Below the pieces are notes generated by a model that was not told the origin of the DNA, searched no databases, and saw only the letters and a program-made list of their open reading frames with translations. A program made the translations under genes and the position numbers. DNA of 64,000 bases from Sphingobacterium deserti (GTDB taxonomy: Bacteria > Bacteroidota > Bacteroidia > Sphingobacteriales > Sphingobacteriaceae), in NCBI RefSeq assembly GCF_000757725.1, contig NZ_JJMU01000065.1, forward strand, positions 1 to 64,000, read 5' to 3'. This document shows, piece by piece, positions 37,208 to 46,068 of this stretch. Position 1 is the stretch's first letter, and each line of letters begins with the position of its first letter.

Positions 37208-38161
37208 ATGAAAATACTAGTCACCGGCGTCGCCGGCTTTATAGGCTCTCATTTAACAGAAAGTTTTTTGGATATGGGATATGAAGTAACCGGCATTGAC
37301 AACATTTCATCTTTTTATTCCAAGGAGCAGAAACTGCTCAATTTACGTACGCTCCGAGATAAAGGGTTGAAGTTCATAGAGACAGACCTATCGCAAATTT
37401 TGCAACCATTACCCAAAGACTTCGACTATGTCTTTCATTTGGCAGCACAGCCTGGTCTTGACCAAGGTTGCATGTTTGACGACTATATTCGTAACAACAT
37501 CATTGCCACTGAAAATCTAGTGTCGTTAGCGAAATCATTTCCGACACTAAAGCTTTTTGTTAACATCAGCACATCGTCAGTCTATGGTTTAAACGCCACA
37601 CAGTCTGAAGAATCAATTGTCCGCCCAATCTCCTGGTATGGCATTACGAAAAGCGCTGCTGAGCAACTTGTACTGTCGGCGCATACGAGTGGATATTTTA
37701 AGGCATGTTCTTTAAGGCTGTATTCCGTATATGGCCCTCGGGAGCGACCTGATAAATTATACAGTAAGTTAATCCATTGCGGTTTAAACGATCTTGAATT
37801 TACACTTTTTAAAGGAAGCTTGGAACATCGCCGGAGTTTTAGCTACATCGACGATATCGTTCGTGGTATCGCAGCAGTACAGGGCAAAGAAGAACGCGTA
37901 TCAGGGCAAATTATTAATATCGGTAGTAAAGATTCATATACCACCATGGAAGGCATAGCAATAATAGAACAGCTTATTAAGAAGCGTATAAAGTTGCGGG
38001 AAGTTCCTGAACGGCCTGGTGATCAAAAGCAAACTGCCGCCGTAATCGACAAAGCAACCTCGTTGCTTGGGTTTGTTCCCGAGATCCCCTTATCCGAGGG
38101 CTTGCACCGCCAACTTTTGTGGACATCAAAAAACCTTCGTGATATAACATGGAAGTATTAA
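37208..38161 (+). CDS. NAD-dependent sugar epimerase/dehydratase (extended SDR)
   Basis: This 317-residue protein has the Rossmann motif TGVAGFIGSHL (Gly7, Gly10, Gly13) and the catalytic YGITK (Tyr144, Lys148), with Ser/Thr-rich NISTSSVYG as the third active-site segment. It resembles nucleotide-sugar 4-epimerases and UDP-glucuronate epimerases, though some members act on polyprenyl-linked sugars. Cytoplasmic. Its last 13 bases overlap the start of the next gene. It probably makes the sugar that the GT2 enzyme loads onto the lipid carrier. Confidence 0.92.
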   Translation: MKILVTGVAGFIGSHLTESFLDMGYEVTGIDNISSFYSKEQKLLNLRTLRDKGLKFIETDLSQILQPLPKDFDYVFHLAAQPGLDQGCMFDDYIRNNIIATENLVSLAKSFPTLKLFVNISTSSVYGLNATQSEESIVRPISWYGITKSAAEQLVLSAHTSGYFKACSLRLYSVYGPRERPDKLYSKLIHCGLNDLEFTLFKGSLEHRRSFSYIDDIVRGIAAVQGKEERVSGQIINIGSKDSYTTMEGIAIIEQLIKKRIKLREVPERPGDQKQTAAVIDKATSLLGFVPEIPLSEGLHRQLLWTSKNLRDITWKY

Positions 38162-38901
38162 CAAAAAATGATCAGAAAAGAATGGACGCCATATTCACCA
38201 TCATTGTTCCGATCTATAATGAAGTGATGGGTCTAGAACGTCTAGCCACAAGTCTATCGGAGTATCTTAAATTGGCTTTAGTAGAGACGCGTGTGCTTTT
38301 TGTGGATGATGGATCGACGGATGGAAGCAGATCAGGAATAAAAAGTATTTGCAAGAAAAACGATTCCTTTTCCTACCTTTTCCTCGATAAAAATTATGGA
38401 TTAAGCGCGGCTATCAAGGCTGGGATTGATCACGTGCAGACGCCTTTGCTAGGTTACATTGATGCCGATCTACAAACAGATCCACAAGATTTTAATGTAT
38501 TGCTGCCGCACATGGAAAACTATGAAATCGTAACCGGCGTAAGGGCGAAGCGAGAGGATTCGCTGTCCAAAAGGTTGTCTTCACGTTTTGCTAATTCATT
38601 TCGTCGCTTGTTCACCAATGATGGAGTGGATGATACAGGTTGTCCCTTGAAAATATTGAGAACAGATGTGGCAAAAGCTATTCCCATGTTTTCGGGGCTT
38701 CATCGGTTTTTACCAGCGATGGTTCTTTTGCAAGGCGGTAAGGTGTTGCAGCTACCGGTAAGGCACTACCCAAGGATTACAGGTACTTCAAAGTTTAACA
38801 CCTGGAACCGCCTTTTAGGGCCATTGGCGGATTGTTTTGTTTATCTGTGGATGAAACGTAAATACATACAATATAGAGTAGGGGACTATGGGCCAAAATA
38901 G
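38149..38901 (+). CDS. DPM1/ArnC-like family 2 glycosyltransferase
   Basis: This 250-residue GT-A enzyme has IIVPIYNE at about 18-25, VDDGSTDGS near 51-59, LDKNYGLSAAIKAGI and the donor/metal site DADLQTDP near 104-111. It ends with the RITGTSKFN segment typical of polyprenyl-phosphate glycosyltransferases. It lacks the two C-terminal membrane helices of ArnC, so it is of the short DPM1 kind. It should transfer a sugar from a nucleotide donor to undecaprenyl phosphate. It overlaps both neighbours by about 13 bases, showing tight coupling. A second Met at residue 12 is an alternative start. Confidence 0.92.
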   Translation: MEVLTKNDQKRMDAIFTIIVPIYNEVMGLERLATSLSEYLKLALVETRVLFVDDGSTDGSRSGIKSICKKNDSFSYLFLDKNYGLSAAIKAGIDHVQTPLLGYIDADLQTDPQDFNVLLPHMENYEIVTGVRAKREDSLSKRLSSRFANSFRRLFTNDGVDDTGCPLKILRTDVAKAIPMFSGLHRFLPAMVLLQGGKVLQLPVRHYPRITGTSKFNTWNRLLGPLADCFVYLWMKRKYIQYRVGDYGPK

Positions 38902-39514
38902 CACATGGGTATTTCTGATCGGCGCTTTGGCTCAAGTGCTGTTTTCAAGTAGATTAATTTTGCAATGGATACTCACAGAGAGGCAGCGTCGTGTTGTGAC
39001 ACCTTCCTTATTTTGGGAATTGAGTTTGCTCGCATCCATCCTGTTATTCTGCTATGGCTATCTTAGAGATGACTTTTCGATCATGTTAGGACAGTTGATA
39101 ACGTACTACATCTATATTCGAAACATGGATTTGGAGGGACATTGGAAAAAAATCTATTTCCCTTTCCGTATCCTTATACTCGGCATCCCGGCATTCTTTA
39201 TTATTTACGGTTATAATAACGGAATTTATGATCGAGAAAAGCTTTTCCATCATGAGAATATTGCGCGGCCGCTACTGATTCTTGGGATTGTATCGCAGGT
39301 GCTATTTACCCTCCGTTTTATCGTGCAATGGCTCGTGTCTGAATCAAACAAACGCTCGTTGCTACCTTACGGATTCTGGGGAATAAGTCTTATCGGTTCA
39401 ATCGCCATTTTGATATATGCGATCTTAAGGAAGGACCCCGTCCTTTTCTTTGGACATGTATTCGGGGCGTTTATCTACAGCAGGAATTTACTTATTATAC
39501 GCCGTCAGCGGTAA
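38888..39514 (+). CDS. Membrane protein with two LAB_N domains in tandem
   Basis: This 208-residue protein contains two copies of the lipid-A-disaccharide-synthase N-terminal domain. Copy 1 is at about residues 8-80 (FLIGALAQVLFSSRLILQWI, GQLITYYIYIRNM); copy 2 is at about 130-202 (LGIVSQVLFTLRFIVQWLV, GHVFGAFIYSRNL). Each has about three helices. LAB_N proteins are small membrane proteins found with polyprenyl-phosphate glycosyltransferases; a flippase-like role for the lipid-linked sugar has been proposed but not shown here. It overlaps the GT2 gene by 14 bases. Confidence 0.9.
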   Translation: MGQNSTWVFLIGALAQVLFSSRLILQWILTERQRRVVTPSLFWELSLLASILLFCYGYLRDDFSIMLGQLITYYIYIRNMDLEGHWKKIYFPFRILILGIPAFFIIYGYNNGIYDREKLFHHENIARPLLILGIVSQVLFTLRFIVQWLVSESNKRSLLPYGFWGISLIGSIAILIYAILRKDPVLFFGHVFGAFIYSRNLLIIRRQR

Positions 39515-39655
39515 TTGCGGGTTTTCGTGATCTTGCCGATGCAACCTTTCGTATTGTCCTGTCATGACAGCAAGCTGTTGAACAAGTTGCTCATACTTTT
39601 TAAAGGTCTGTAGAAGGGTATCTAAACTCTCTTCGATAGCTTTCTTGCCATCCAT
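39488..39655 (-). CDS. Possible 55-residue coiled-coil remnant
   Basis: A short minus-strand frame (start MDGKKAIEESLDTLLQTFKK, end NPQLPLTAYNK) with strong heptad-like helix character. Its end overlaps the last 27 bases of the LAB_N gene. The in-frame codon sequence runs back only to a stop 12 codons before the Met. It may be the tail of a decayed gene, or chance. No family recognised. Confidence 0.25.
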   Translation of the reverse strand: MDGKKAIEESLDTLLQTFKKYEQLVQQLAVMTGQYERLHRQDHENPQLPLTAYNK

Positions 39656-39674
39656 CACATTTTCGTACTTGGCT

Positions 39675-39971
39675 ATCTTTCGATTTGCTCAAGCCTTTAA
39701 TATCAAACGCGAAGGTAAACGCCCACGTACGCTGACCTTTACTTATGACATTATCAATTTAACAAACTTACTAAGTAGAAACTGGGGGATACAATACTTT
39801 TCACCGAATACGTTCAATTCAACTTCTAGTGTGGGTTTGCGAGAAGCATCAGCAGGAACGGCTTCGACCTAACCCGTGTATATTTTCGAACGAGATAACA
39901 GCAGCGGCTACGCACGTGATTTTTTCGGATCTCGTTGGCAGATGCAATTTGGACTTCGTTATAGTTTCTAA
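39675..39971 (+). pseudogene. 3' remnant of an Oar-like TonB-dependent receptor
   Basis: The plus strand encodes about 99 residues of a receptor C-terminus: FAQAFNIKREGKRPRTLTFT, then YDIINLTNLLSRNWGIQYFS and PNTFNSTSSVGLR. After an in-frame TAA at 39870-39872 the same frame continues with PVYIFERDNSSGYARDFFGS and RWQMQFGLRYSF, then a stop at 39969-39971. The last segment is the usual barrel-closing strand. The plug and most of the barrel are absent. It is a clear decayed gene, with the internal stop as a second lesion. Confidence 0.8.
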
Positions 39972-40220
39972 CTGCGCTCGATTTTTTACTTAGCAGGAGC
40001 GGAATAACCATAACCGACAGCAGTAAGTGATAGATGTGTTAATTAAGGTACGCTGCATTTTTTTGACAGGATGCAGCGTACTTATTTCGATGTATACTAT
40101 AACTCTTAATGCCAGCATCGTATAATTTTCATTGTGGTAAATACGGTATTTAGATGTTGCAACAAGCAGTTGTCGTTTTTTGGTGCTATTCTTGCTTAGC
40201 GAATCTTATGATGTAATGTA
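39972..40220. other. Spacer before the receiver-domain gene
   Basis: A 249-bp spacer. No gene, RNA or perfect promoter box is seen. Confidence 0.4.
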
Positions 40221-40595
40221 ATGGGAGAGAATATTGTATTCGTTTGCGACGACGATGTAGGCATATCAGATATGCTTGCGCTTGTTATAGAAAGTACAGG
40301 AAAAGTGGTTTGTATAGAAAACGACAGCACGCTGTTGTACAAAAGGCTTCAAGAGGTCAAACCGAAGCTTTTAATAATTGACTTGTGGATGCCTATGCTT
40401 TCCGGCGATGAGATTATTAGACAGCTTCGGGCAGACAGCGCCTTTGATGATTTATATATCGTCTGCATTTCCGCGAGTATACATGGCGAGCAGACAGCTA
40501 TGAATGCCGGGGCTAACCGGTTTATAGCGAAGCCATTTGATATAGCTGAGATTCTTTCGGTCGTATCTGACGAGCGTCCGCCATTGTCTGCCTAA
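40221..40595 (+). CDS. Stand-alone response-regulator receiver domain
   Basis: This 124-residue protein is a single CheY-like receiver with the acidic pair DDD at 10-12, phospho-acceptor Asp54 (LIIDLWMPM), Ser84 and Lys104 in GANRFIAKPFD. There is no output domain and no histidine kinase nearby, so the kinase must be encoded elsewhere. Such proteins act as phosphate shuttles or signal by protein contact. It is a single gene. Confidence 0.93.
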   Translation: MGENIVFVCDDDVGISDMLALVIESTGKVVCIENDSTLLYKRLQEVKPKLLIIDLWMPMLSGDEIIRQLRADSAFDDLYIVCISASIHGEQTAMNAGANRFIAKPFDIAEILSVVSDERPPLSA

Positions 40596-40789
40596 AAGGG
40601 TATTACGAATTTTGCCACTCATCAAAATGGAAGAGCGATACCTGTCAAGTAACGCTCCTTGGTAATTTCGTGCTCACATCTCGCCTAATAATAGGTAAAT
40701 CTCGCAAATAGCTGATTTTCCGCTGTATATTAATGTTTTATTGTTTTGGTAGACAACGCAGGGATTGATATTGCTGCAAACATCTTCTG

Positions 40790-41893
40790 TTAGTCGGGTA
40801 GCTGCTCTATGTGAGTTGGCTCTATGCGTGGTTGTGCATTCATCCGGTGTCTGTAACTTGATGATGCCTCGTAAACTAGCCGACGTACGCGCATAATATT
40901 TCCTAGAGGACGGTGTTCGGGCAGACAATGGAAAGGGTTAAAGCTTAGTACATCATCTGCAAATACGCGCCTTTGCGGACTGTAGCTGTCCTGTGAAAGA
41001 ATGGTTAGCTTGGCAATTGGTTGATACGGACTATCTTCCTCCATCCACTGGACAGATCCGTCTTCTACAGGCATTTTCTCAATATCCGTACAAAGCTGCG
41101 CCGACAATTCGTAAATGGCGGTCTGTGTAGCGAAAAATTCCTTCACAATGTTCGTTAGGAAGTTATCCGGATCGTCTTTGATCTTTTCCTCGTCCATCTT
41201 TTTACCATGTAGGGCTGCAACATTATCCGATTTCGGCGCGATGGATATTTTTGCAATATAGTCTCCATAACGCACAGCAGCCATACTGAAGTAGCGGTCG
41301 CCCAGCAAATGAGATCCTGGTTTTCCAAAATCATTTGGATCGCTCTCTTTACCCAAAAGATTCTTGACTTTACGCCCGGCAACAAGCATCGTCTGCTGAA
41401 AACTTTGAAATAGCTCAGGTGTATCGATATATTCCTCTATCTTCTTTTGCTGATCGAGATAATCCTTGATGGTTCCGGTAGGAATTATCGGGTAGTTGAC
41501 CAGCAGCAAATCTTGGGTAAGGGCGTCTTTTTCCTCTGGAAGAAATTTTTCCCCTTCCACACCAATGATTTTGATTGCCATGCCACGCTGTGTAGATTTC
41601 TTGTCCGTTTCGATCATCCCCGGAGCACTTGAGAACCGGATGATAACTGGATAGGTTTTAGCGTTTGAAAAGAGTCCCTGCGCTAAATGTTCGGGCAGGT
41701 TATCATAAATCTCCAATTCACCACGAAGTATGCCATGGTTTTTTGCATGGGCATCTCTTATCGCGTGGCGATACCGCTCAAACATAATTTTGTTCACACG
41801 AGACATTGACTCAACAACTGCTTTGCTATCCTCATCCTCATTCGGCTGTTTCACTTCAACATCGTCCGAATACTTTACATAATTTACGTCCAT
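40790..41893 (-). CDS. Catalase-family haem protein (y4iL/SrpA-like)
   Basis: This 367-residue protein shows a distantly conserved catalase core: the distal His region DAHAKNHGILRGELEI (His49), IRFSSAPG, AIKIIGVEG, and a proximal-ligand region VYEASSSYRHRMN near the C-terminus. It is shorter than a monofunctional catalase (about 480 or more) and lacks the usual NADPH region, so it belongs with the catalase-like proteins that may be peroxidases or bind other hydroperoxides. No signal peptide. Single gene, divergent from the MscS gene. Confidence 0.85.
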   Translation of the reverse strand: MDVNYVKYSDDVEVKQPNEDEDSKAVVESMSRVNKIMFERYRHAIRDAHAKNHGILRGELEIYDNLPEHLAQGLFSNAKTYPVIIRFSSAPGMIETDKKSTQRGMAIKIIGVEGEKFLPEEKDALTQDLLLVNYPIIPTGTIKDYLDQQKKIEEYIDTPELFQSFQQTMLVAGRKVKNLLGKESDPNDFGKPGSHLLGDRYFSMAAVRYGDYIAKISIAPKSDNVAALHGKKMDEEKIKDDPDNFLTNIVKEFFATQTAIYELSAQLCTDIEKMPVEDGSVQWMEEDSPYQPIAKLTILSQDSYSPQRRVFADDVLSFNPFHCLPEHRPLGNIMRVRRLVYEASSSYRHRMNAQPRIEPTHIEQLPD

Positions 41894-42144
41894 ATTATTT
41901 GCTGTATGTTACTTGTTTTTGCTATTCTGTGGGTTGCCGTTTGTACTATATATCCTCTCAACCACACTTGTTATAGTATTGCCAGCACAGGCAGGTAGTC
42001 CAATAGAGAACGGCTGATTGCTAACTATGTTTTAAAAGTCTGCAATATGGAAGTAAGCGTGCTACATGATGCAAACCATCACGCGCTAACTTTTTTGTAG
42101 CAAGCGCAGAAAAACCTTTGATATAGCTGGCCGTTATATATGGT

Positions 42145-44355
42145 ATGGTAGGTAAAAACGTAAATAGTGCAGTGCAACGGCGGTTTATCCAGTTGATAAT
42201 ATGTATTCTTCTGGCGATTCCATCGTCTTTGTGGGCTCAAATCCAAGATTCTATTGATCAGCAAAACGCATTAGAACAGCTCGATGAGCGACGAGGGCAG
42301 GTGAGAGAGTGGTCTGTTTTGGTGGGTCGTGTTTCACGTCAGGTAGATAGCACAAAACGTTTAATTTCATGGAGCCGGGAAAGGCCGGATTCTGCGAGGC
42401 TTGATAGCGCCCTGCAGGTATTGGCTGTTAAGAAAAAAGATATTATTAGCCTGACGGAAACCATCAAGTCTGCACGTACCGTATGGCTTTCCGAACAACG
42501 TGCACCGACCAGTCTGGATAGCAATATGGTAGAAGATTTGGCCGCTAACGATTCCATACGACTTGCGTTTTCCGGAACGCGGGATAGCTTAGATCGGATG
42601 GAAAATACGCTAAAGCGGCTAATGTCAGATGTTCTTTATTTGGAAGAATCTGCCGGCAGGCAACGGGAGGAGGTATCGGCCTCTGCCATCGATTCAACGA
42701 TTTCCAAAATCATACCCGTACCACGCCGGGTGATAAAGACGGTTCGCACAAATATGGGGCGAGACGGTTCTTCCACCGCCTTTTTTGACTATCCGGCTTG
42801 GAGTAGTCGAATATTTCTTATTTTGATTAGCCTGCTTTATTTCTATTGGATGTATCGTCTTGGTCGCGAGACTGAGCAAGAAGGCGACGAGCTCCCATTG
42901 CACCGCAATGATCCTATCTGGATTCCGATTCTAAAGTGTATCATCTTTTTTCTGGTTTTGCTCCCGTTTGTTACGTTCACCGTACCCGTACTTGTATTAG
43001 AGTTCAGTTATTTCCTGGTCTTTATATTTTTATACATCATATTGTTCAAAGAGCTTAGCGCATTTAAGCGAAGAGCGTTACACTTTGTATTCCTTTATTA
43101 TGTGCTACTGATCGTGTCAAACTTGCTACTTTCTGAGCTTTGGTGGAGCCGTATTTTTGCGATGTTAGCTAATTTATCGGGAATAGCGCTGGTGTATCTA
43201 ATGGGGCGCCGTACAGATATTGATAATCCAGTAGGCTATATGCACCGCTATGCACGCGTGTTGATTATGCTTGGACATTTATTGGCTATCGTTTTGAATG
43301 CGGTTGATTATGTTTCGGTATCACGCATGTGGAGCTTGGCAACCGGCATTGGGTTTTTGCAAGCCATGTCGTTACGAGCTTTCAGAGACATGATTTTGCA
43401 TGATTTAGCGAAGCAATATGAGCGAGCTAAAGCAGAGACGGTCTTTAAGCGTTTTGACCTAAAAAAAATGCTGGCGAGTGTGGACCGCCTCATTCGCATA
43501 ATCTGCGTTGCCTTGATCGCCATTGTTTTTATAAACAATATGCATATCACACGGGAAGCGGGTGCCTTTTTTGAAAAACTGCTCACCACAAACCATAAAG
43601 TCGGGAGCATTACGTTTACGTATGGCGATCTTTTACTAGCGATTGCCGTCGTCTGGATCGCAAATTGGTTGCAAAAAAACTTAAAAAATCTAGTTAACGA
43701 TCCTGCGAATGATGAATTACACGCTCGCAAGATGACTCTTTTTCCGTTGTTTCGGTTGTTGATCTTTGTAGTTGGCTTTCTAATAGGGATCAGCATTCTA
43801 GGGCTTGGAATGGATAAGCTCACCGTCATCATTGGTGCGTTAAGTGTCGGTATCGGTCTCGGTATGCAGAACATCATCAATAACTTCGTTTCTGGGATTA
43901 TCTTGGTGTTTGAGAAACCGTTCAAGATTGGAGATTATGTGGAGCTAGCGGATAAAAAAGGCCAGGTAATGCAAATCGGCATCCGGTCTAGCACGCTGCT
44001 AACCGATCAAGGCGCACGCGTAATTATTCCGAACGGAGATTTACTGTCCGGCCGTTTAGTCAATTGGACATTCTCGGATTCTGATATCCGGATGAATATG
44101 CAGCTTACCGTGGAAAATAAAGGAAGCATTGACGGGGTCAAAAAACAAGTGGAGGATACATTGCGAACATTCAATGAAGTTGATCTCAATATTCCTATCA
44201 AGGTATTAACCAAAGATGTCACGCCCGATAATTACATTCTCACCGTACAGGTAGGGATTAAGCATGTGCGCTACATCGAAAAATTTAGAAGCCAGTTTCT
44301 GGAAGCCTTGAAAGGGGATTTGGATGGCCGAGAAATAAAAGTCTCATCGAGCTAG
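42145..44355 (+). CDS. MscS-family mechanosensitive channel, large type
   Basis: This 736-residue protein has a signal peptide (to about residue 31), a periplasmic helical region (about 32-200) with coiled-coil character, about eight or nine membrane helices (about 215-560), and the MscS core. The pore-lining helix and following beta domain are clear: GALSVGIGLGMQNIINNFVSGIILVFEKPFKIGDYVEL near residues 566-603, then GIRSSTLLTDQGARVIIPNGDLLSG. It releases solutes during osmotic downshock. Larger forms with added helices resemble MscK/YbiO types. Monocistronic and followed by a block of repeats. Confidence 0.93.
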   Translation: MVGKNVNSAVQRRFIQLIICILLAIPSSLWAQIQDSIDQQNALEQLDERRGQVREWSVLVGRVSRQVDSTKRLISWSRERPDSARLDSALQVLAVKKKDIISLTETIKSARTVWLSEQRAPTSLDSNMVEDLAANDSIRLAFSGTRDSLDRMENTLKRLMSDVLYLEESAGRQREEVSASAIDSTISKIIPVPRRVIKTVRTNMGRDGSSTAFFDYPAWSSRIFLILISLLYFYWMYRLGRETEQEGDELPLHRNDPIWIPILKCIIFFLVLLPFVTFTVPVLVLEFSYFLVFIFLYIILFKELSAFKRRALHFVFLYYVLLIVSNLLLSELWWSRIFAMLANLSGIALVYLMGRRTDIDNPVGYMHRYARVLIMLGHLLAIVLNAVDYVSVSRMWSLATGIGFLQAMSLRAFRDMILHDLAKQYERAKAETVFKRFDLKKMLASVDRLIRIICVALIAIVFINNMHITREAGAFFEKLLTTNHKVGSITFTYGDLLLAIAVVWIANWLQKNLKNLVNDPANDELHARKMTLFPLFRLLIFVVGFLIGISILGLGMDKLTVIIGALSVGIGLGMQNIINNFVSGIILVFEKPFKIGDYVELADKKGQVMQIGIRSSTLLTDQGARVIIPNGDLLSGRLVNWTFSDSDIRMNMQLTVENKGSIDGVKKQVEDTLRTFNEVDLNIPIKVLTKDVTPDNYILTVQVGIKHVRYIEKFRSQFLEALKGDLDGREIKVSSS

Positions 44356-44422
44356 TTACTATTGCTAAACAATCTTCTCGTAAACAAGCGTAGTTAAAAC
44401 CTGATAATAAATAAAATCGCTT

Positions 44423-44705
44423 CGTCATCGCGAAAAGGAGGAACGACGACGAAGCGATCTTGCGTTTGTAAAAACAAGGATCTACTTTCTGGTTGAAATA
44501 TAAATAGCAAGCGTATTCATCCGATAAAGCGCAACGTCATCGCAAGAAGGAGGAACGATGACAAAGCGATCTTGCGTTTGTAAGAGCAAGGATCTACTTT
44601 CTGGTCGAAATACCAACAAAAAGCATGTTCATCAGGTAAGGCGCAAACGTCATCGCGAGAAGGGGGAACGACGACGAAGCGATCTTGCGTTTGTAAAAAC
44701 AAGGA
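44423..44705. repeat. Three tandem intergenic repeats with inverted arms
   Basis: The core CGTCATCGCGAxAAGGxGGA begins at 44423, 44535 and 44648 (periods 112 and 113 bp) and continues with GAAGCGATCTTGCGTTTGTA and, in the first two copies, AAGGATCTACTTTCTGG. The third copy is truncated at about 44705. In each unit a CGTC arm and a GACGAAGCG arm can pair, making a REP-like hairpin. The copies lie between the MscS gene and the thioredoxin gene. Confidence 0.85.
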
Positions 44706-44721
44706 CGGATAGAAATCAAAA

Positions 44722-44740
44722 GTCTATTAATTTAGTAGAC
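44722..44740. promoter_or_regulatory. 19-bp near-palindromic operator candidate, copy A
   Basis: GTCTATTAATTTAGTAGAC is an inverted repeat, GTCTAyTAA-n-TTArTAGAC, with eight of nine pairs matched. It is 159 bp upstream of the TlpA-type gene start. A weaker TATATTCG sequence at 44759-44766 could be its -7 box. A related but half-conserved site lies before the SusC gene at 46353. Confidence 0.5.
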
Positions 44741-44898
44741 ATTTTAATTATTATATCCTATATTCGCATCAGTAATCATCTCTAAACGGACTCAAACATA
44801 CGACAATTGATAAAACAAAAGTGCATGGTATGCGTACTGGACACTTCATCAGCGCCTACATGCCCTCTTCAAAATTTTATGTATCAAACAATATCAAT

Positions 44899-45918
44899 AT
44901 GGAAAACAGAAATATACTAACACTTTCGATCTTACTTGCAGCCGCGCTAAGCAGTTATGGGCAGCAGACTTCGACCTTAAATCTTTCCGGGACAGTAAAA
45001 AATACGGACGGGAATAAAGTTTACCTTCAGCAATATGTAAATAAAGTGTACAAGATTATTGACTCAGCAAAAGTCGACAATGGAAAATTTAATTTCAACA
45101 CGGCCGTACAGTTACCTGAACTTTACGCTTTAAGTATCGGTAAAGATGCTGCTGCATTGCCCGTGTTTCTGGAAAACACAGCTATACAAGTAGAAATCGG
45201 TCAAGAAGAAAGCCATCCAACAATACAGGTAAGTGGCTCAAAAGCGCAGTCACATTTCGACAATTTTCGTAGCAATGCGCGCAATTTAAGCGCGGAAGAA
45301 TTTATCAAGCAAGATCCTTCATCCATTGTAGCTGCGTACGCACTTTTTCGAAACTACTCATACTCCTTATCTCCAGACGAAATCGAGCGCCACATCGCTT
45401 TTCTTTCCCCATCACTTCAGCAAACACAGTATGTGAAGATATTGAAAGACCTTGTACAAAAGCAACGCGCTGTTGCAGTTGGAAAGAAAGCACTAGATTT
45501 TGTTTCTAAAGATACTGAAGGAAAAGACGTCCGTTTCTTCGATCACTTGGGTAAGGGCTACGTTTTACTCGACTTTTGGGCAGCCTGGTGTCCGCCTTGC
45601 CGAAAGGAAAATCCAAATGTTGTTGCAGCTTACGAGCGTTATCGTGAGCAAGGATTTTCGGTATTCGGTGTTTCTTTAGATAAAAAGAAAGCGGCTTGGT
45701 TGAAAGCAATTGCTGATGACAGTTTGCATTGGACGCAGGTGTCTGATCTAGCGTTTTGGGATACAGAGGCAGCAGCATTATACGGTGTACGATTTATTCC
45801 AAGTAATTTTTTAATTGCCCCAGATGGCACTATCGTTGCCAAAAATATAAAAGGGGTGGAACTACAAAAGAAATTGGAGGAACTCTATAAACCTACGACT
45901 GGCGACGAAGACAAATAA
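44899..45918 (+). CDS. TlpA/ResA-type thioredoxin with DUF4369 domain
   Basis: I choose the ATG at 44899, giving 339 residues with a signal peptide (MENRNILTLSILLAAALSSYGQ). An in-frame ATG at 44821 would add 26 hydrophilic residues before it. The first third is a DUF4369 beta domain (LSGTVKNTDGNKVYLQQYV). The C-terminal AhpC/TSA-like domain has WAAWCPPC with Cys231 and Cys234, then GVSLDKKKAAW. It is a periplasmic disulfide reductase, useful for cytochrome c maturation or for reducing sulfur compounds. It shares an operator-like site with the sulfur cluster downstream. Confidence 0.9.
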   Translation: MENRNILTLSILLAAALSSYGQQTSTLNLSGTVKNTDGNKVYLQQYVNKVYKIIDSAKVDNGKFNFNTAVQLPELYALSIGKDAAALPVFLENTAIQVEIGQEESHPTIQVSGSKAQSHFDNFRSNARNLSAEEFIKQDPSSIVAAYALFRNYSYSLSPDEIERHIAFLSPSLQQTQYVKILKDLVQKQRAVAVGKKALDFVSKDTEGKDVRFFDHLGKGYVLLDFWAAWCPPCRKENPNVVAAYERYREQGFSVFGVSLDKKKAAWLKAIADDSLHWTQVSDLAFWDTEAAALYGVRFIPSNFLIAPDGTIVAKNIKGVELQKKLEELYKPTTGDEDK

Positions 45919-46032
45919 ATCCACAGTATAGCAAGCGCATTAGGCTTGATGCGATTTATTGAGCGGATTTATGCGTGCAAGATGGGGGGCAAAAATCCCG
46001 TAAATAGGGCGTGCAAAAAATAATAAATAAAA

Positions 46033-46051
46033 GTCTACTAATATAGTCGTC
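46033..46051 (+). promoter_or_regulatory. Operator candidate, copy B
   Basis: GTCTACTAATATAGTCGTC shares the left half and spacing of the palindrome at 44722 (GTCTAyTAA), while its right half is degenerate. It ends nine bases before the -7 box, covering the -33 region, as expected for an activator or repressor site. Confidence 0.45.
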
Positions 46052-46060
46052 TTTTTTACT

Positions 46061-46068
46061 TATGTTTG
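46061..46068 (+). promoter_or_regulatory. TATGTTTG -7 box of the sulfur cluster
   Basis: Perfect match to TAnnTTTG. Transcription should begin near 46075, giving a leader of about 280 nt before susC that contains a short open frame and a large hairpin. No canonical TTG -33 box is present, which fits regulated initiation. Confidence 0.6.

Noticed and set aside
43308..43925. 205-codon minus-strand frame
   Set aside because: It is antisense to the conserved MscS core and has the composition of a shadow frame.
44423..44705. CRISPR-like regular repeats
   Set aside because: There are only three units with a 112-113 bp period, the spacer parts are also similar, and no cas genes are present.
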